Counted from the stretch's first letter, positions 1 to 8,427 are shown. The stretch is 64,000 nt of DNA from CAIWHR01 sp963717695 (GCA_963717695.1 CAVQWR010000003.1:186001-250000), one strand, 5' to 3'. The notes: a model not told the origin generated them from the letters alone. Made by a program: numbers and translations.

Positions 1-70
1 GCGAACGGTGCCGCCCGATTCGATCCATTCACTGCAACACGACGTTTTCGACAACCGAAGGAGCACTCCG

Positions 71-664
71 ATGCTGAAACGCCTCATCACCGCCGCCGCC
101 GTCGCACTGGCCGCGACGTTCGCCATTCCGGCGCTTGCCGCCAATCCGCAGGTGCAGTTCGACACGACCGCCGGCAGCTTCAAGGTCGAGCTCTATCCCG
201 ACGCCGCGCCGAAGTCGGTCGCCAACTTCCTCGACTACGTGAAGTCGAAGCACTACGACGGCACGCAGTTCCACCGCGTGATCCCGGGCTTCATGATCCA
301 GGGCGGCGGCTTCACCGCCGACTTCATGCAGAAGCCGACCAAGCCGCCGGTCGTCAACGAGGCCGAGCAGTCGAGCAAGGCCGGTCTCCTCAACGTGCCG
401 GGCACACTCGCGATGGCGCGCACCAGCGATCCCAACTCGGCGACGGCGCAGTTCTTCATCAACGTCGCGGACAACAAGTTCCTCAACTTCCGCTCGCCGG
501 ATCCGGCCGGCATCGGCTACACCGTATTCGGCAAGGTCGTCTCCGGCATGGACGTCGTCGACAAGATCGCCAAGGCGCCCACCGGCGCGGGCGGCCCGTT
601 CCCCAAGGACGTCCCCGCGACGCCCGTCATCATCACCAAGGCCTTCGTCGTCGAGACGAAGTGA
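71..664 (+). CDS. ppiA: Exported peptidyl-prolyl cis-trans isomerase (cyclophilin type)
   Basis: Cyclophilin that isomerises Xaa-Pro bonds, probably in the periplasm. The 197-residue product starts with a signal peptide (MLKRLITAAAVALAATFAIPALA, read as residues 1-23 in two halves) followed by the cyclophilin fold. The catalytic stretch FHRVIPGFMIQGGGF and the later block with SATAQFFINV are both present. The ATG at 71 is preferred over an in-frame ATG at 8 because GAAGGAG lies 7 bases before it and the signal peptide begins there. A second, cytoplasmic cyclophilin follows at once, so the two look like a tandem periplasmic/cytoplasmic pair, the usual arrangement in betaproteobacteria. Confidence 0.93.
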   Translation: MLKRLITAAAVALAATFAIPALAANPQVQFDTTAGSFKVELYPDAAPKSVANFLDYVKSKHYDGTQFHRVIPGFMIQGGGFTADFMQKPTKPPVVNEAEQSSKAGLLNVPGTLAMARTSDPNSATAQFFINVADNKFLNFRSPDPAGIGYTVFGKVVSGMDVVDKIAKAPTGAGGPFPKDVPATPVIITKAFVVETK

Positions 665-672
665 GCACCGAC

Positions 673-1173
673 ATGGTCATCCTGCACACGAACCACGGCG
701 ACATCACGCTGGAGCTCGACGCCGAGAACGCGCCCGCGACGGTCGCCAATTTCCTCCAGTACGTCCGCGACGGGCACTACGACAACACGATCTTTCATCG
801 CGTGATCGACGGCTTCATGGTGCAGGGCGGCGGCATGGAGCCCGGGATGAAGCAGAAGCCCACCCGCGCGACCATCGCCAACGAGGCCGGCAACGGCCTC
901 AAGAACAGGAAGTACACGGTGGCGATGGCGCGCACGTCGGAGCCGCATTCGGCGTCGTCGCAGTTCTTCATCAACGTCGCCGACAACGACTTCCTCGACT
1001 ACAAGGGGCCGAGCCCGCAGGGCTGGGGCTACTGCGTGTTCGGCAAGGTCGTCGCCGGGCAGGACGTCGTCGACCGGATCAAGGGCGTGCCGACCGGCAA
1101 CGCGGGCATGCACCAGAACGTCCCGCGCGACGACGTCGTGCTCACGCGGGCCGAGGAAACCAAGGCGGCGTGA
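673..1173 (+). CDS. ppiB: Cytoplasmic peptidyl-prolyl cis-trans isomerase B
   Basis: Cyclophilin of 166 residues without a signal peptide. It begins MVILHTNHGDI, close to the start of E. coli PpiB, and holds FHRVIDGFMVQGGG and SASSQFFINVADN, the active-site segments. An in-frame GTG at 661 overlaps the stop codon of the upstream cyclophilin gene and would add four residues. The ATG at 673 matches the family start better. The two genes are co-directional and 8 bases apart, so they are very probably co-transcribed. Function is secure from the family; substrates are not known. Confidence 0.93.
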   Translation: MVILHTNHGDITLELDAENAPATVANFLQYVRDGHYDNTIFHRVIDGFMVQGGGMEPGMKQKPTRATIANEAGNGLKNRKYTVAMARTSEPHSASSQFFINVADNDFLDYKGPSPQGWGYCVFGKVVAGQDVVDRIKGVPTGNAGMHQNVPRDDVVLTRAEETKAA

Positions 1174-1267
1174 TGCAAGCCGCCGCGCGATGGCGCCGGT
1201 GCCCGCCGCCGATCTCGATGGCGACGGCACCCCGGCGCGCGCACGGAACGCCCGCGTCGCGGCTGCG

Positions 1268-1999
1268 ATGAAGCCGACGCTCTTCGTCTCGGATCTCCAT
1301 CTCTCGACGAAGCGCCCGGCGCAGCTTGCCGCGTTCCACCGCTTCTGCGCCGGCCCCGCACGCGCTGCGGGCGAGCTCTACATCCTCGGCGACCTCTTCG
1401 ACAGCTGGATCGGCGACGACGAGCTGCAAGAGCCGATGGTGGCCGGCGTCGCGAAGTCTCTCGCCGACGTTGCGGCGACCGGCGTGAAGATCGGCCTCAT
1501 CATCGGCAATCGCGACTTCCTGATGCGCGAGCGCTTTGCCGCCGCGGCCGGCGCGACGCTGCTGCCGGAGCAGCAGGTCGTCGACATCGGCGGTGTGCCG
1601 ACCTTGATCATGCACGGCGACGAGCTCTGCACGTCGGACGTCGGCTATCAGCGCTGGCGCAGGATCGCGCACAACCGGCGCTGGCAGAACGGGTTTCTCG
1701 CGCTGCCCTTCGCGTTTCGCCAGTCGTTCGCCAGGTGGCTTCGCGGCAAGAGCAAGGCCACGGTCGCGCGGAAGTCCAACTCGATCATGGACGTCGAGAC
1801 TGCCGCCGTCGAAGCGGCGTTTCGCCGGGCCGGCGTGTCCCGCATCGTTCACGGCCACACGCACCGGCCCGCGAGGCACCACAGCATCGTCGACGGCCGC
1901 GACTGCGAGCGCTTCGTGCTCGCCGACTGGTACGACCGCGGCAGCTACCTGCAGTTCGACGCCGCTGGCGGGCACACGCACGACGTTCCCGTCGCGTAG
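1268..1999 (+). CDS. lpxH: UDP-2,3-diacylglucosamine diphosphatase
   Basis: Metallophosphoesterase of lipid A synthesis. It hydrolyses UDP-2,3-diacylglucosamine to lipid X and UMP at the inner face of the membrane. The 243-residue product shows the calcineurin-like metal ligands in order: SDLHL near residue 8, GDLFDSW near 40, GNRDFL near 80, MHGDELC near 115 and GHTHRP near 197. Start chosen at the ATG giving MKPTLFVSDLHLS, the normal LpxH N-terminus; an open frame runs upstream to 1190 but that part is unlike the family. It follows ppiA-ppiB in the same direction, a common betaproteobacterial order. Confidence 0.92.
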   Translation: MKPTLFVSDLHLSTKRPAQLAAFHRFCAGPARAAGELYILGDLFDSWIGDDELQEPMVAGVAKSLADVAATGVKIGLIIGNRDFLMRERFAAAAGATLLPEQQVVDIGGVPTLIMHGDELCTSDVGYQRWRRIAHNRRWQNGFLALPFAFRQSFARWLRGKSKATVARKSNSIMDVETAAVEAAFRRAGVSRIVHGHTHRPARHHSIVDGRDCERFVLADWYDRGSYLQFDAAGGHTHDVPVA

Positions 2000-2294
2000 C
2001 GGACATCAGCCGTCGAGCTACGTTGTGAAGTTTGTCGGCTTGCAGCGCTTGCCGCCGTCAGAACCAGGCACACCGACTCACAGTCACGGGGGCAAATCCG
2101 GATCCCGCCTGGTGTCCGCTATTACGTGCGCTGGGTCCATTCCTGCGCAAGAGGTTATTCTGTAGCCGGTCGTTGCCCCCCGCTCGCCGCGTTGGCCAAC
2201 CGAATCAGCATCGGTCTAATCAGGCGGTCTCACAACGCCTGAACCGACCGACCTGGCAGTGGACGAAATCCGTCTCCGTCCAATTCGTACTGCG
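2000..2294. other. Gene-free interval, lower GC than surroundings
   Basis: Between lpxH and the leftward unknown gene. A plus-strand open frame (2032-2298) exists but has no recognisable content or ribosome site, and I do not call it. The base composition is less GC-rich than the flanking conserved genes, and the neighbours (unknown gene, PsiF protein, transposase remnant at 4.75 kb) suggest this part of the chromosome turns over. Confidence 0.4.
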
Positions 2295-2768
2295 CTAGCG
2301 CTTCGAGACGGACGGACTCCATCCCTCACGATGACTGTCCGCGTCAGCACCCGTCTCCCAATCAACAATGGGATGTAATCGTGCAAAGTACACGCGAAGT
2401 TTGATGATGTCCTCCATCACCTCGGGCGGAAAGCCGCGCCGCGCACCGCGTTGATCGCGCAAGAGCGAGTGGATGAACGCGCTGCAGTCTCCGGGGTCGT
2501 TCCAAGTGGAGGCAATGAGATTTGCCAAGCGCGCGAATTGCCCTGCCAATTCGAGTGGTCGATACTCGTCCGGCACCGCTTCCAACCAGCGACGGGTTGT
2601 CGGTAGAAGCACGTCCGCGGGGTGGGCCTTGCGACGCCCAACCCAATCGGGTTGGTTGTCGGAGATCGCGCTCTGCGCAGGGAGTGCGTCCGTGTCGACG
2701 TGCGCACCATGGCAAACATCGCTTTCAGGCGCGATGACCGAGTGTTTCGGACGGTACATGGACGGCAC
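2295..2768 (-). CDS. Conserved-looking hypothetical protein
   Basis: Encodes 157 residues of ordinary globular composition, with an internal block rich in hydrophobic helices (roughly residues 60-140, containing PLELAGQFARLANLIA, GFPPEVMEDIIKLRVYF and LHPIVDWE). I do not recognise a named family, and there is no signal peptide or membrane span. The initiator appears to be GTG at 2768, with GGGAGAG six bases upstream; an ATG three codons later (2759) is too far from that site. It lies alone in a lower-GC stretch and converges on lpxH. Function unknown. Confidence 0.6.
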   Translation of the reverse strand: MPSMYRPKHSVIAPESDVCHGAHVDTDALPAQSAISDNQPDWVGRRKAHPADVLLPTTRRWLEAVPDEYRPLELAGQFARLANLIASTWNDPGDCSAFIHSLLRDQRGARRGFPPEVMEDIIKLRVYFARLHPIVDWETGADADSHREGWSPSVSKR

Positions 2769-2861
2769 GGTAGACTCTCCCGCCTCATGCTCGCATGATT
2801 AAGCCCGAACTCCGATCCGGCGTTGTCAAGAAGGCGTGGATTCGTCCCCGGGACAATCCGT

Positions 2862-3128
2862 CTACTTCGTCTCCATCGTTGCGTCCTTTACGCACTTCTT
2901 CATAAAGCTCGACTTCGCGGCACCGGCCAACTTCTTCTCCGTTGCCTGGGTCGTGCAAGCCGTCGTCGCTGCTTCTGCCGCGTCCTTGTCGCATTTCTTG
3001 ATGAAGCTCGACTTGGCGGCTCCCGCGAGTTTCTTCTCTACAGCCTGCGCTTCACAGGATGAGTTGGCCGCGAAAGCGGTGGTGCTGGCGAATAGGATGA
3101 TCGCCGTGGCAACGAGGAGACTCTTCAT
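2862..3128 (-). CDS. PsiF-repeat exported small protein
   Basis: Encodes 88 residues: a signal peptide (about residues 1-20, ending STTAFA) and then two near-identical PsiF repeats, EKKLAGAAKSSFIKKC and EKKLAGAAKSSFMKKC. Each ends in cysteine, and two further cysteines sit between them. PsiF is a small phosphate-starvation-inducible protein of unknown molecular role; the repeat is its hallmark. The ATG at 3128 is chosen because AAAGGA lies 6 bases upstream; two earlier in-frame ATGs lack this. No phosphate-box operator was recognised. The repeats are also conserved at DNA level, which suggests a recent internal duplication. Confidence 0.82.
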   Translation of the reverse strand: MKSLLVATAIILFASTTAFAANSSCEAQAVEKKLAGAAKSSFIKKCDKDAAEAATTACTTQATEKKLAGAAKSSFMKKCVKDATMETK

Positions 3129-3340
3129 GACATTTCCTTTCATGTTTGGAGTGATCATCGGCTGCCATTGTCATAGTGCGAATCGGCGACACGGCAGTCC
3201 AACTCGCACATGCTACACGGGTTCGGAACGGCTGCTTTGTGGGGCGAAGCGCCTTGCCTCAGTTGGCCGGACGCGGATGGTCGCCTGGCCTCCAGCGCGC
3301 AATGACTCGGGAAGCCAGGGTGCTCAGGTAGGAAATCGCG

Positions 3341-4582
3341 CTAGCGGAGTGCTTGCACGAAGTCCGCAATGAGGTCGGCGGCGTCTTCGATGCCGACCGA
3401 CACGCGGATCAGCGAGTCGGCGATGCCCATCGCCGCGCGTCGCTCGGCGCCCAGTTCCCAGAAGATCGTGTGCGCGACGGGAATCGCCAGCGTGCGGTTG
3501 TCGCCGAGATTCGACGACGAGATTACGAGCGAAAGCCGGTTGAGGAAGTCGAAACAGTCGATGCCGTCGGCGAGCTCGAACGCGAACAGTCCGCCGTAGC
3601 CGCAGAAGAGCTCCTTCGCCAGCGCGTGCTGCGGATGGCTCGCGAGCCCCGGATAGTGGACGGCGCGGACCCGCGGATGCGCAGCGAGGCGCTCGGCGAG
3701 CGCCTGCGCATTCGCGCAGACCCGCTCGATGCGCAGTGCCAGTGTTTCCGCACCCATTGCGATGTGGTGCGCCTGCTCTGCGGCAAGCGTGCCGCCCCAG
3801 TCGCGCAGCCCCTTCTTCCGGATCTGCGCGATGCCCCACATCGCGGGCGGCTGCGACTTGTACGCGTCGGCGATGCCGGCAAAGCGCGTCCAGTCGAACA
3901 GTCCCGTGTCGGTCACCGCACCCGCGAGTGCGTTGCCGTGACCGCCGATGTACTTCGTCAGCGAATTGACGACGAGCGAGGCGCCGACCGCCTTCGGCCT
4001 GAACAGCGCGGGCGAGGTCATCGTGTTGTCGACGACGTAGACGATGCCGCGCCCGGCACAGAGCGCGCCGATGCGCGCGAGATCGGCGACCTGCGTGCGC
4101 GGATTCGCGATCGTCTCGACGAATACCAGGCGCGTTGTCGGCTTCAGCGCGGCACCCACGTTCGCGACGTCGGTGGCATCGACGAACGTGACGTCGATGC
4201 CGTGCAGCAGCAGCGTGTTGAGCATGCTCACCGTGTTGCCGAACAGGAACTGGCTCGCGACGACGTGGTCGCCCGCCCGCAGCAGCGACAGCATCAGCCC
4301 GCCGATCGCCGCCATGCCAGTCGCGAAGCAGACCGTCGCGACACCGTCCTCCATCCGCGTGACCTTCACCTCGAGTGCGGCGCCGGTCGGATTGCCCTGG
4401 CGCCCGTAGACGTACCCGGGTGCGCGCCCCTGGAACACCGCGGCGAGCTCGCGCGCGTCGTCGTATCCATAAGCGACCGAAAGATGCAGCGGCTTGTGCA
4501 GCGCGCCGTGCTCGATCGGCGCGTCTCGATCGGCGTGGAGGATGGAAGTCGTGAAGCCGCGCTTTGGCGAGGATTTGCTCAT
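3341..4582 (-). CDS. Cystathionine gamma-synthase / homoserine sulfhydrylase family PLP enzyme
   Basis: PLP-dependent Cys/Met-metabolism enzyme of 413 residues. The family joins activated homoserine with cysteine or sulfide (methionine synthesis) or runs related eliminations. Visible are GYVYGRQGNPTG near residue 65, FATGMAAI near 92, the cofactor Asp in VVDNTMTSPALF near 185, and the PLP lysine in SLTKYIGGHGN near 210. The ATG at 4582 (MSKSSPKRGF) is preferred to an in-frame ATG 30 bases upstream that falls close behind the terminator. The leader carries a SAM-II-like riboswitch and terminator, which supports a role in methionine supply. Whether the sulfur donor is cysteine or sulfide cannot be read from sequence. 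Confidence 0.85.
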   Translation of the reverse strand: MSKSSPKRGFTTSILHADRDAPIEHGALHKPLHLSVAYGYDDARELAAVFQGRAPGYVYGRQGNPTGAALEVKVTRMEDGVATVCFATGMAAIGGLMLSLLRAGDHVVASQFLFGNTVSMLNTLLLHGIDVTFVDATDVANVGAALKPTTRLVFVETIANPRTQVADLARIGALCAGRGIVYVVDNTMTSPALFRPKAVGASLVVNSLTKYIGGHGNALAGAVTDTGLFDWTRFAGIADAYKSQPPAMWGIAQIRKKGLRDWGGTLAAEQAHHIAMGAETLALRIERVCANAQALAERLAAHPRVRAVHYPGLASHPQHALAKELFCGYGGLFAFELADGIDCFDFLNRLSLVISSSNLGDNRTLAIPVAHTIFWELGAERRAAMGIADSLIRVSVGIEDAADLIADFVQALR

Positions 4583-4593
4583 GGCGAGTCCGC

Positions 4594-4631
4594 AAACAAA
4601 AAGCCCGTTCAACGTCCGCTGAACGGGCTTT
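4594..4631 (-). terminator. Intrinsic terminator in the leader of the Cys/Met PLP gene
   Basis: On the minus strand, AAAGCCCGTTCA (4631-4620) pairs perfectly with TGAACGGGCTTT (4611-4600) around an 8-base loop and runs into TTGTTT. It sits 12 bases before the ATG at 4582 and just after the riboswitch, so it would act as its expression platform: either termination, or masking of the start region, when the ligand is bound. Confidence 0.85.
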
Positions 4632-4663
4632 GCTGCGCGCCCTGGAGATCCGGCGCGGAGTAG

Positions 4664-4718
4664 CCTCGCTTTAGCGGTATTTGTTAAGCGCCCGCAAGCT
4701 GTGGCTCAAATCGGCGCG
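4664..4718 (-). promoter_or_regulatory. SAM-II (SAM-alpha) riboswitch aptamer
   Basis: Read on the minus strand. P1 is GCGCC (4717-4713) pairing with GGCGC (4692-4688). The P1 loop holds GATTTGA and CTTGC. After P1 comes TTAACAAAT, whose CAAAT (4683-4679) pairs perfectly with ATTTG (4711-4707) of the loop to make the pseudoknot, followed by CGCTAAAGCG. Order, spacing and conserved bases fit the SAM-II class, which binds S-adenosylmethionine and represses methionine genes. The downstream gene is a Cys/Met-metabolism enzyme, and a terminator follows. This was identified by eye; no covariance search was run. Confidence 0.85.
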
Positions 4719-4723
4719 GCCTG

Positions 4724-4752
4724 AGTATGGCGCACCGTCGCGCTCCGGTCAA
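4724..4752 (-). promoter_or_regulatory. Sigma-70 promoter of the riboswitch-controlled gene
   Basis: TTGACC (4752-4747), a 17-base spacer and CATACT (4729-4724) on the minus strand. Transcription would start near 4717-4720, exactly at the 5' end of the riboswitch. The -35 box overlaps the stop codon (4751-4749) of a transposase remnant, so part of the promoter derives from, or was joined to, the mobile-element scar. Confidence 0.75.
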
Positions 4753-4913
4753 TCCGTTGTATTGGGCCAGTACATATTGCACTGGTGGTTGAGATGGAGA
4801 AATTGTACCGGCGAGAGCAGGCGTGGGGTTTTGCGGCCAGGCACGGGCAGAGGCAGGCTGTGGTGGGGGCGTTCGAGGTTGTACCAGGCGAGGTAGCGCA
4901 GCAGTTCGATGTC
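4749..4913 (-). mobile_element. Transposase C-terminal remnant
   Basis: Minus-strand frame of 54 codons ending in TGA at 4749-4751. It contains LLRYLAWYNLERPHHSL followed by SPVQFLHLNHQ; the YNxxRPHxxL motif is typical of the C-terminus of DDE transposases of the IS3/IS481 type. No start, catalytic domain or inverted repeats remain. The frame emerges directly from the stop codon of the neighbouring oxidoreductase gene, so the scar sits flush against that gene's 3' end. This is a decayed fragment with no expected activity. Confidence 0.75.
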
Positions 4914-6306
4914 AAGTCGCCGATGCTGCCTCCAGCGGCTTCAGCTTCGCCAGCAGCGTCGGGATCAGCTCGGCAACCGTGGGATGGATGTGCATCGCAC
5001 GCTTCAGAAGCGTGTACGGCGCGTCCGCGTACATGACGTCGATGATCGCGTGGATCGCCTCGTCGGACTCGATGCCGAGCAGCGCCGCACCGAGAATCCG
5101 CTCGGAGCGGGCGTCGACCAGCACCTTCATGAAGCCGGTCGTCTCGCCACGCTCGCGTGCGCGCCCCACCCGGCTCATCGGCATCGTCGCCATGAGAACC
5201 TCGCGGCCGGATTGCCGCGCCTCGCGCTCGCTCATGCCGACACGCGCCAGCGGCGGATCAATGAACAGTGCGTACACCGGAATCCGCTCGGTCACCCGAC
5301 GCGACCCGGCGTCCAGCACGTTCGCGGCGACGATCTCGTAGTCGTTGTACGACGTGTGGGTGAACGCGCCGCGGCCGTTGACGTCGCCCAGTGCCCAGAC
5401 GCCGTCGGCACTCGTCCGCAAGGCGTCGTCGACGACGACGTAGCCTTTGGCGTCGAGCTCGATGCCGGCACGGTCGCAGCCGAGATCGTCGGTGTTCGGG
5501 CGCCGGCCGGTCGCGAGCAGCAGGTGCGAGCCCTTCACTTCGCGGGGCTCGCGAGCGCAGTCCACGCCGACGACAATGTCCACACCTTCACGGCGGACCT
5601 TGACGCACTTCGCATCCGGCCGAATGGCAATGCCTTCTGCTTCGAGGATGCCGCGAATGGCATCGGACACCTCTTCGTCCTCGCGGCCGATGAGGCGCGG
5701 CCCCATCTCGACCACGGTCACGTCGCCGCCGAAGCGCCGGTACATCTGCGCGAATTCGAGTCCGACATAGCTGCCGCCGATGATGACGAGATGGCGCGGG
5801 ATGAAATCGACGTCCATGATCGACACGTTGTCGAAACAGGGGACGTCAGCGAGGCCCTCGATCGGCGGCGTGGCGGCGCGGCCGCCGACGTTGATGAAGA
5901 TCTGCGGTGCCTCCAGGAGCGCATCGCCCGCGCGCACGGTGCGCGGGCCTTCGAAGCGTGCGTGCGCCTCGATGACGGTGAGCCCGTCCGTCCCGCGCAG
6001 CCATTTGACGATGTTCGCGTTGGACTCGCGAACGATGGCGTCCTTCCGCGCCTTGACGGCAGGCATGTCGACGCGCGGAGCCTGCGCGACGATCACACCC
6101 CAGTTTGCGGCCGTGCGCGCGACATGCGCGGCACGTGCGCTCGCGATCAGCGTCTTCGTCGGAATGCAGCCGTTGTTGACGCAGGTGCCGCCGAAGCGCT
6201 TGCGCTCGATGATGGCGGTCCTGCGTCCCGACTGCGCGAGGCGCACTGCCAGCGACGGGCCCGCCTGGCCGGTGCCGATGACGATGGCGTCGAAGTGCTG
6301 GCTCAT
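4912..6306 (-). CDS. FAD-dependent pyridine nucleotide-disulfide oxidoreductase (mercuric reductase/Lpd-like)
   Basis: Flavoprotein of 464 residues. N-terminal FAD site IGTGQAGPSLA near residue 12; redox-active disulfide in GGTCVNNGCIPTKT near residues 40-53; NAD(P) site IIGGSYVGLEFA near 172; second FAD contact GVWALGDVNGRGAFTHTSYND near 305; C-terminal dimer-interface HIHPTVAELIPTLL. The ATG at 6306 has an ideal site (GGAGGAG, 5 bases upstream). The family includes dihydrolipoamide dehydrogenase and mercuric reductase, but no heavy-metal domain or mer neighbours are present, so the substrate is unknown. Its stop codon overlaps the transposase remnant. Confidence 0.88.
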   Translation of the reverse strand: MSQHFDAIVIGTGQAGPSLAVRLAQSGRRTAIIERKRFGGTCVNNGCIPTKTLIASARAAHVARTAANWGVIVAQAPRVDMPAVKARKDAIVRESNANIVKWLRGTDGLTVIEAHARFEGPRTVRAGDALLEAPQIFINVGGRAATPPIEGLADVPCFDNVSIMDVDFIPRHLVIIGGSYVGLEFAQMYRRFGGDVTVVEMGPRLIGREDEEVSDAIRGILEAEGIAIRPDAKCVKVRREGVDIVVGVDCAREPREVKGSHLLLATGRRPNTDDLGCDRAGIELDAKGYVVVDDALRTSADGVWALGDVNGRGAFTHTSYNDYEIVAANVLDAGSRRVTERIPVYALFIDPPLARVGMSEREARQSGREVLMATMPMSRVGRARERGETTGFMKVLVDARSERILGAALLGIESDEAIHAIIDVMYADAPYTLLKRAMHIHPTVAELIPTLLAKLKPLEAASAT

Positions 6307-6420
6307 CGCTTCTCCTCCGCCGGAGATTCGGGGAGCGGAAAGTCTACGCCGCCGTGCCGCTTCGACGCGACCGCGCAGGCGTCGCGGTCTTGTCGCTCGC
6401 CGCATGGGCAATGCGGACGT

Positions 6421-8427
6421 CTACCGCGCCAGCATCGCCTTCAGCGACTTCAGCCGCTCGCTGCCGGCCGCCTTCTCGCGCGCAGCCTCGTCCGGCGGCA
6501 GCGCGGCATCGGCCCAGCGCAGGTCGTCCTGCGCGAGCTCGGCGAGGAATCGCGACGGATGGCATTCGACGCCGCCGGTACCGCCGCGCTTGCGCCTGCG
6601 ACAGAAAGACAGGTGCAGGCTTCGCTGCGCGCGCGTCAGCCCGACGTAGAACAGCCGCCGCTCCTCGTCGACATTGCCGGCGGCAATCGTCTCGCGATGC
6701 GGCAGCAGTCCTTCCTCGACGCCGACGATGAACACGTGCGGGAACTCGAGTCCCTTCGCCGCGTGCAGCGTGGAGAGGCGCACCACGTCACGCTCGGCGT
6801 CCTCCCTGCCTTCGAGCATCGTGATGAGCGCGATGGTCTGCGTGAGCTCGAGGAGATTCTTGTTGTCGGCCTCGCCCTTTTTCGCGAGCCAGTCGATGAA
6901 GTCGCGCACGCTCTGCCAGCGCGCGTCGGCCTGCTTCGGCTCGCCCACCGATCCCAGGTATTCGCGATAGTCGATCGCGACCACGAGTTCGTCGAGCAGC
7001 CGGCCCGCCGGCTCGCGCTCGGCGCGGTAACGCAGCCCATTGATCAGCGCGCAGAACGATTCGAGGATCTCGCGTGGCCGCCCAGGCAGGCTCGCGCGCG
7101 CCTCGTCGCTGTGCACCGCCGCGAACAGGCACTCGCCGCGGGCCTGCCCGATGCCGCCGAGGCGCTCCAGCGACGTCGCGCCGACGCCCCGCTTAGGAGT
7201 GGTGACTGCGCGGATGAACGCGCAGTCGTCGGCATCGTTCGCGATGAGCCTCAGGTAGGCGATGAGATCCCGGATCTCGGCACGGTCGAAGTACGACTGC
7301 CCGCCCGATATGTCGTAGGGCACGTTCTGCGCGCGGAGCTGCTGCTCGAAAAGCTTCGCCTGGTGGTTGCCGCGATAGAGGATTGCGTAGTCGGAGTACT
7401 GACCGCGGTGCTCGAACCGGTGCGCGAGCAGCCGGCGCACGACTGACTCCGCTTCGGCCTCGTCGTCCGGCTCGGGTGTCACGCGGATCGTGTCGCCGTT
7501 CGGCAGCTCGCTCCAGAGCTTCTTGTCGAAGAGCTTCGCGTTGTTGGCGATCAGCGCGTTGGCGGAGCGCAGGATGCGGATCGTCGAGCGATAGTTCTGC
7601 TCGAGCTTGATCACCTTGAGGTTCGGATAGTCCTGCGGCAGCTGCGCGAGATTGTCGAGCGTGGCACCGCGCCAGCCGTAGATCGCCTGGTCGTCGTCGC
7701 CAACGGCGGTGAACGCCGCGCGCTCGCCGGAGAGAAGGCGCAGCAGCCGGTACTGCGCGGGATTCGTGTCCTGGTATTCGTCGACGAGGAGGTGCGCGCA
7801 GCGCTCCTGCCACCTGGCGGCGACCTCGGGATGATTCGACAGGAGCTCGATCGGCAATGCGATCAGGTCATCGAAATCGACCGCCTGGTATGCGCGCAGC
7901 GTCTCGTCGTAGCGCGCGTAAGCCCTTGCGAACGCGAGTTCGTCGTCGTCCGCAGCCTTCTCGACCGCGACGGCGGGCGAGATCCCCGCGCCCTTCCACT
8001 GGCTGATCGTGCGAAGCGCAGCACGCGCTCGGGCCAGATCGGTGGTCGGCAGGATTTCCGCGATGACCGGCTCGAGATCGCCCGGATCGAGGATGGAGAA
8101 GCGCGGCGCGAGTCCGAGGGCGCGCGCGTCGCCGCGCACGATCGCGAGGCCGAGCGCGTGGAACGTCGAGATCGTCAGCGCGTCCGCCTTGTCGCCGCGG
8201 CCTTCGTCGGTCAGGAGGCGCGTGACGCGCTCGCGCATCTCGCGCGCCGCCTTGTTGGTGAACGTGATCGCCGCGATGCGCTTCGGATCGTGGCCGCGGT
8301 CGATGAGGTGCGCGATCTTTGCGGTGATGACGCGCGTCTTGCCGCTGCCCGCGCCTGCCAGCACGAGCAGCGGACCGTCGACGTAGCGCACCGCCTCGCG
8401 CTGTGCGGGATTGAGAGGAAAGGACAT
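6421..8427 (-). CDS. rep: ATP-dependent DNA helicase Rep
   Basis: Superfamily 1A 3'-5' helicase of 668 residues, the usual length for Rep, which helps replication forks past bound proteins. Motif order: Q-motif LNPAQREAVRY (5-15), Walker A VLAGAGSGKTRV (22-33), Ia FTNKAAREM, II LLVDEYQDTNPAQ near 215, III AVGDDDQAIYGWRGA near 242, IV LEQNYRSTIRIL near 275, V LSTLHAAKGLEFPHVFIVG near 555, VI RRLFYVGLTRAQRSL near 590. The ATG at 8427 is the natural N-terminus. A related uvrD lies at the right end of the window; length and neighbours separate the two. Confidence 0.92.
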   Translation of the reverse strand: MSFPLNPAQREAVRYVDGPLLVLAGAGSGKTRVITAKIAHLIDRGHDPKRIAAITFTNKAAREMRERVTRLLTDEGRGDKADALTISTFHALGLAIVRGDARALGLAPRFSILDPGDLEPVIAEILPTTDLARARAALRTISQWKGAGISPAVAVEKAADDDELAFARAYARYDETLRAYQAVDFDDLIALPIELLSNHPEVAARWQERCAHLLVDEYQDTNPAQYRLLRLLSGERAAFTAVGDDDQAIYGWRGATLDNLAQLPQDYPNLKVIKLEQNYRSTIRILRSANALIANNAKLFDKKLWSELPNGDTIRVTPEPDDEAEAESVVRRLLAHRFEHRGQYSDYAILYRGNHQAKLFEQQLRAQNVPYDISGGQSYFDRAEIRDLIAYLRLIANDADDCAFIRAVTTPKRGVGATSLERLGGIGQARGECLFAAVHSDEARASLPGRPREILESFCALINGLRYRAEREPAGRLLDELVVAIDYREYLGSVGEPKQADARWQSVRDFIDWLAKKGEADNKNLLELTQTIALITMLEGREDAERDVVRLSTLHAAKGLEFPHVFIVGVEEGLLPHRETIAAGNVDEERRLFYVGLTRAQRSLHLSFCRRRKRGGTGGVECHPSRFLAELAQDDLRWADAALPPDEAAREKAAGSERLKSLKAMLAR

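Noticed and set aside
2032..2298. 88-codon plus-strand frame between lpxH and the unknown gene
   Set aside because: No ribosome site, no recognisable content, and a composition that does not look like a protein.
4909..7446. Very long plus-strand open frame (845 codons) opposite the oxidoreductase and rep genes
   Set aside because: It is the antisense of two well-recognised genes; its composition (Arg/Asp/Val/His-rich) is the usual shadow in GC-rich DNA.
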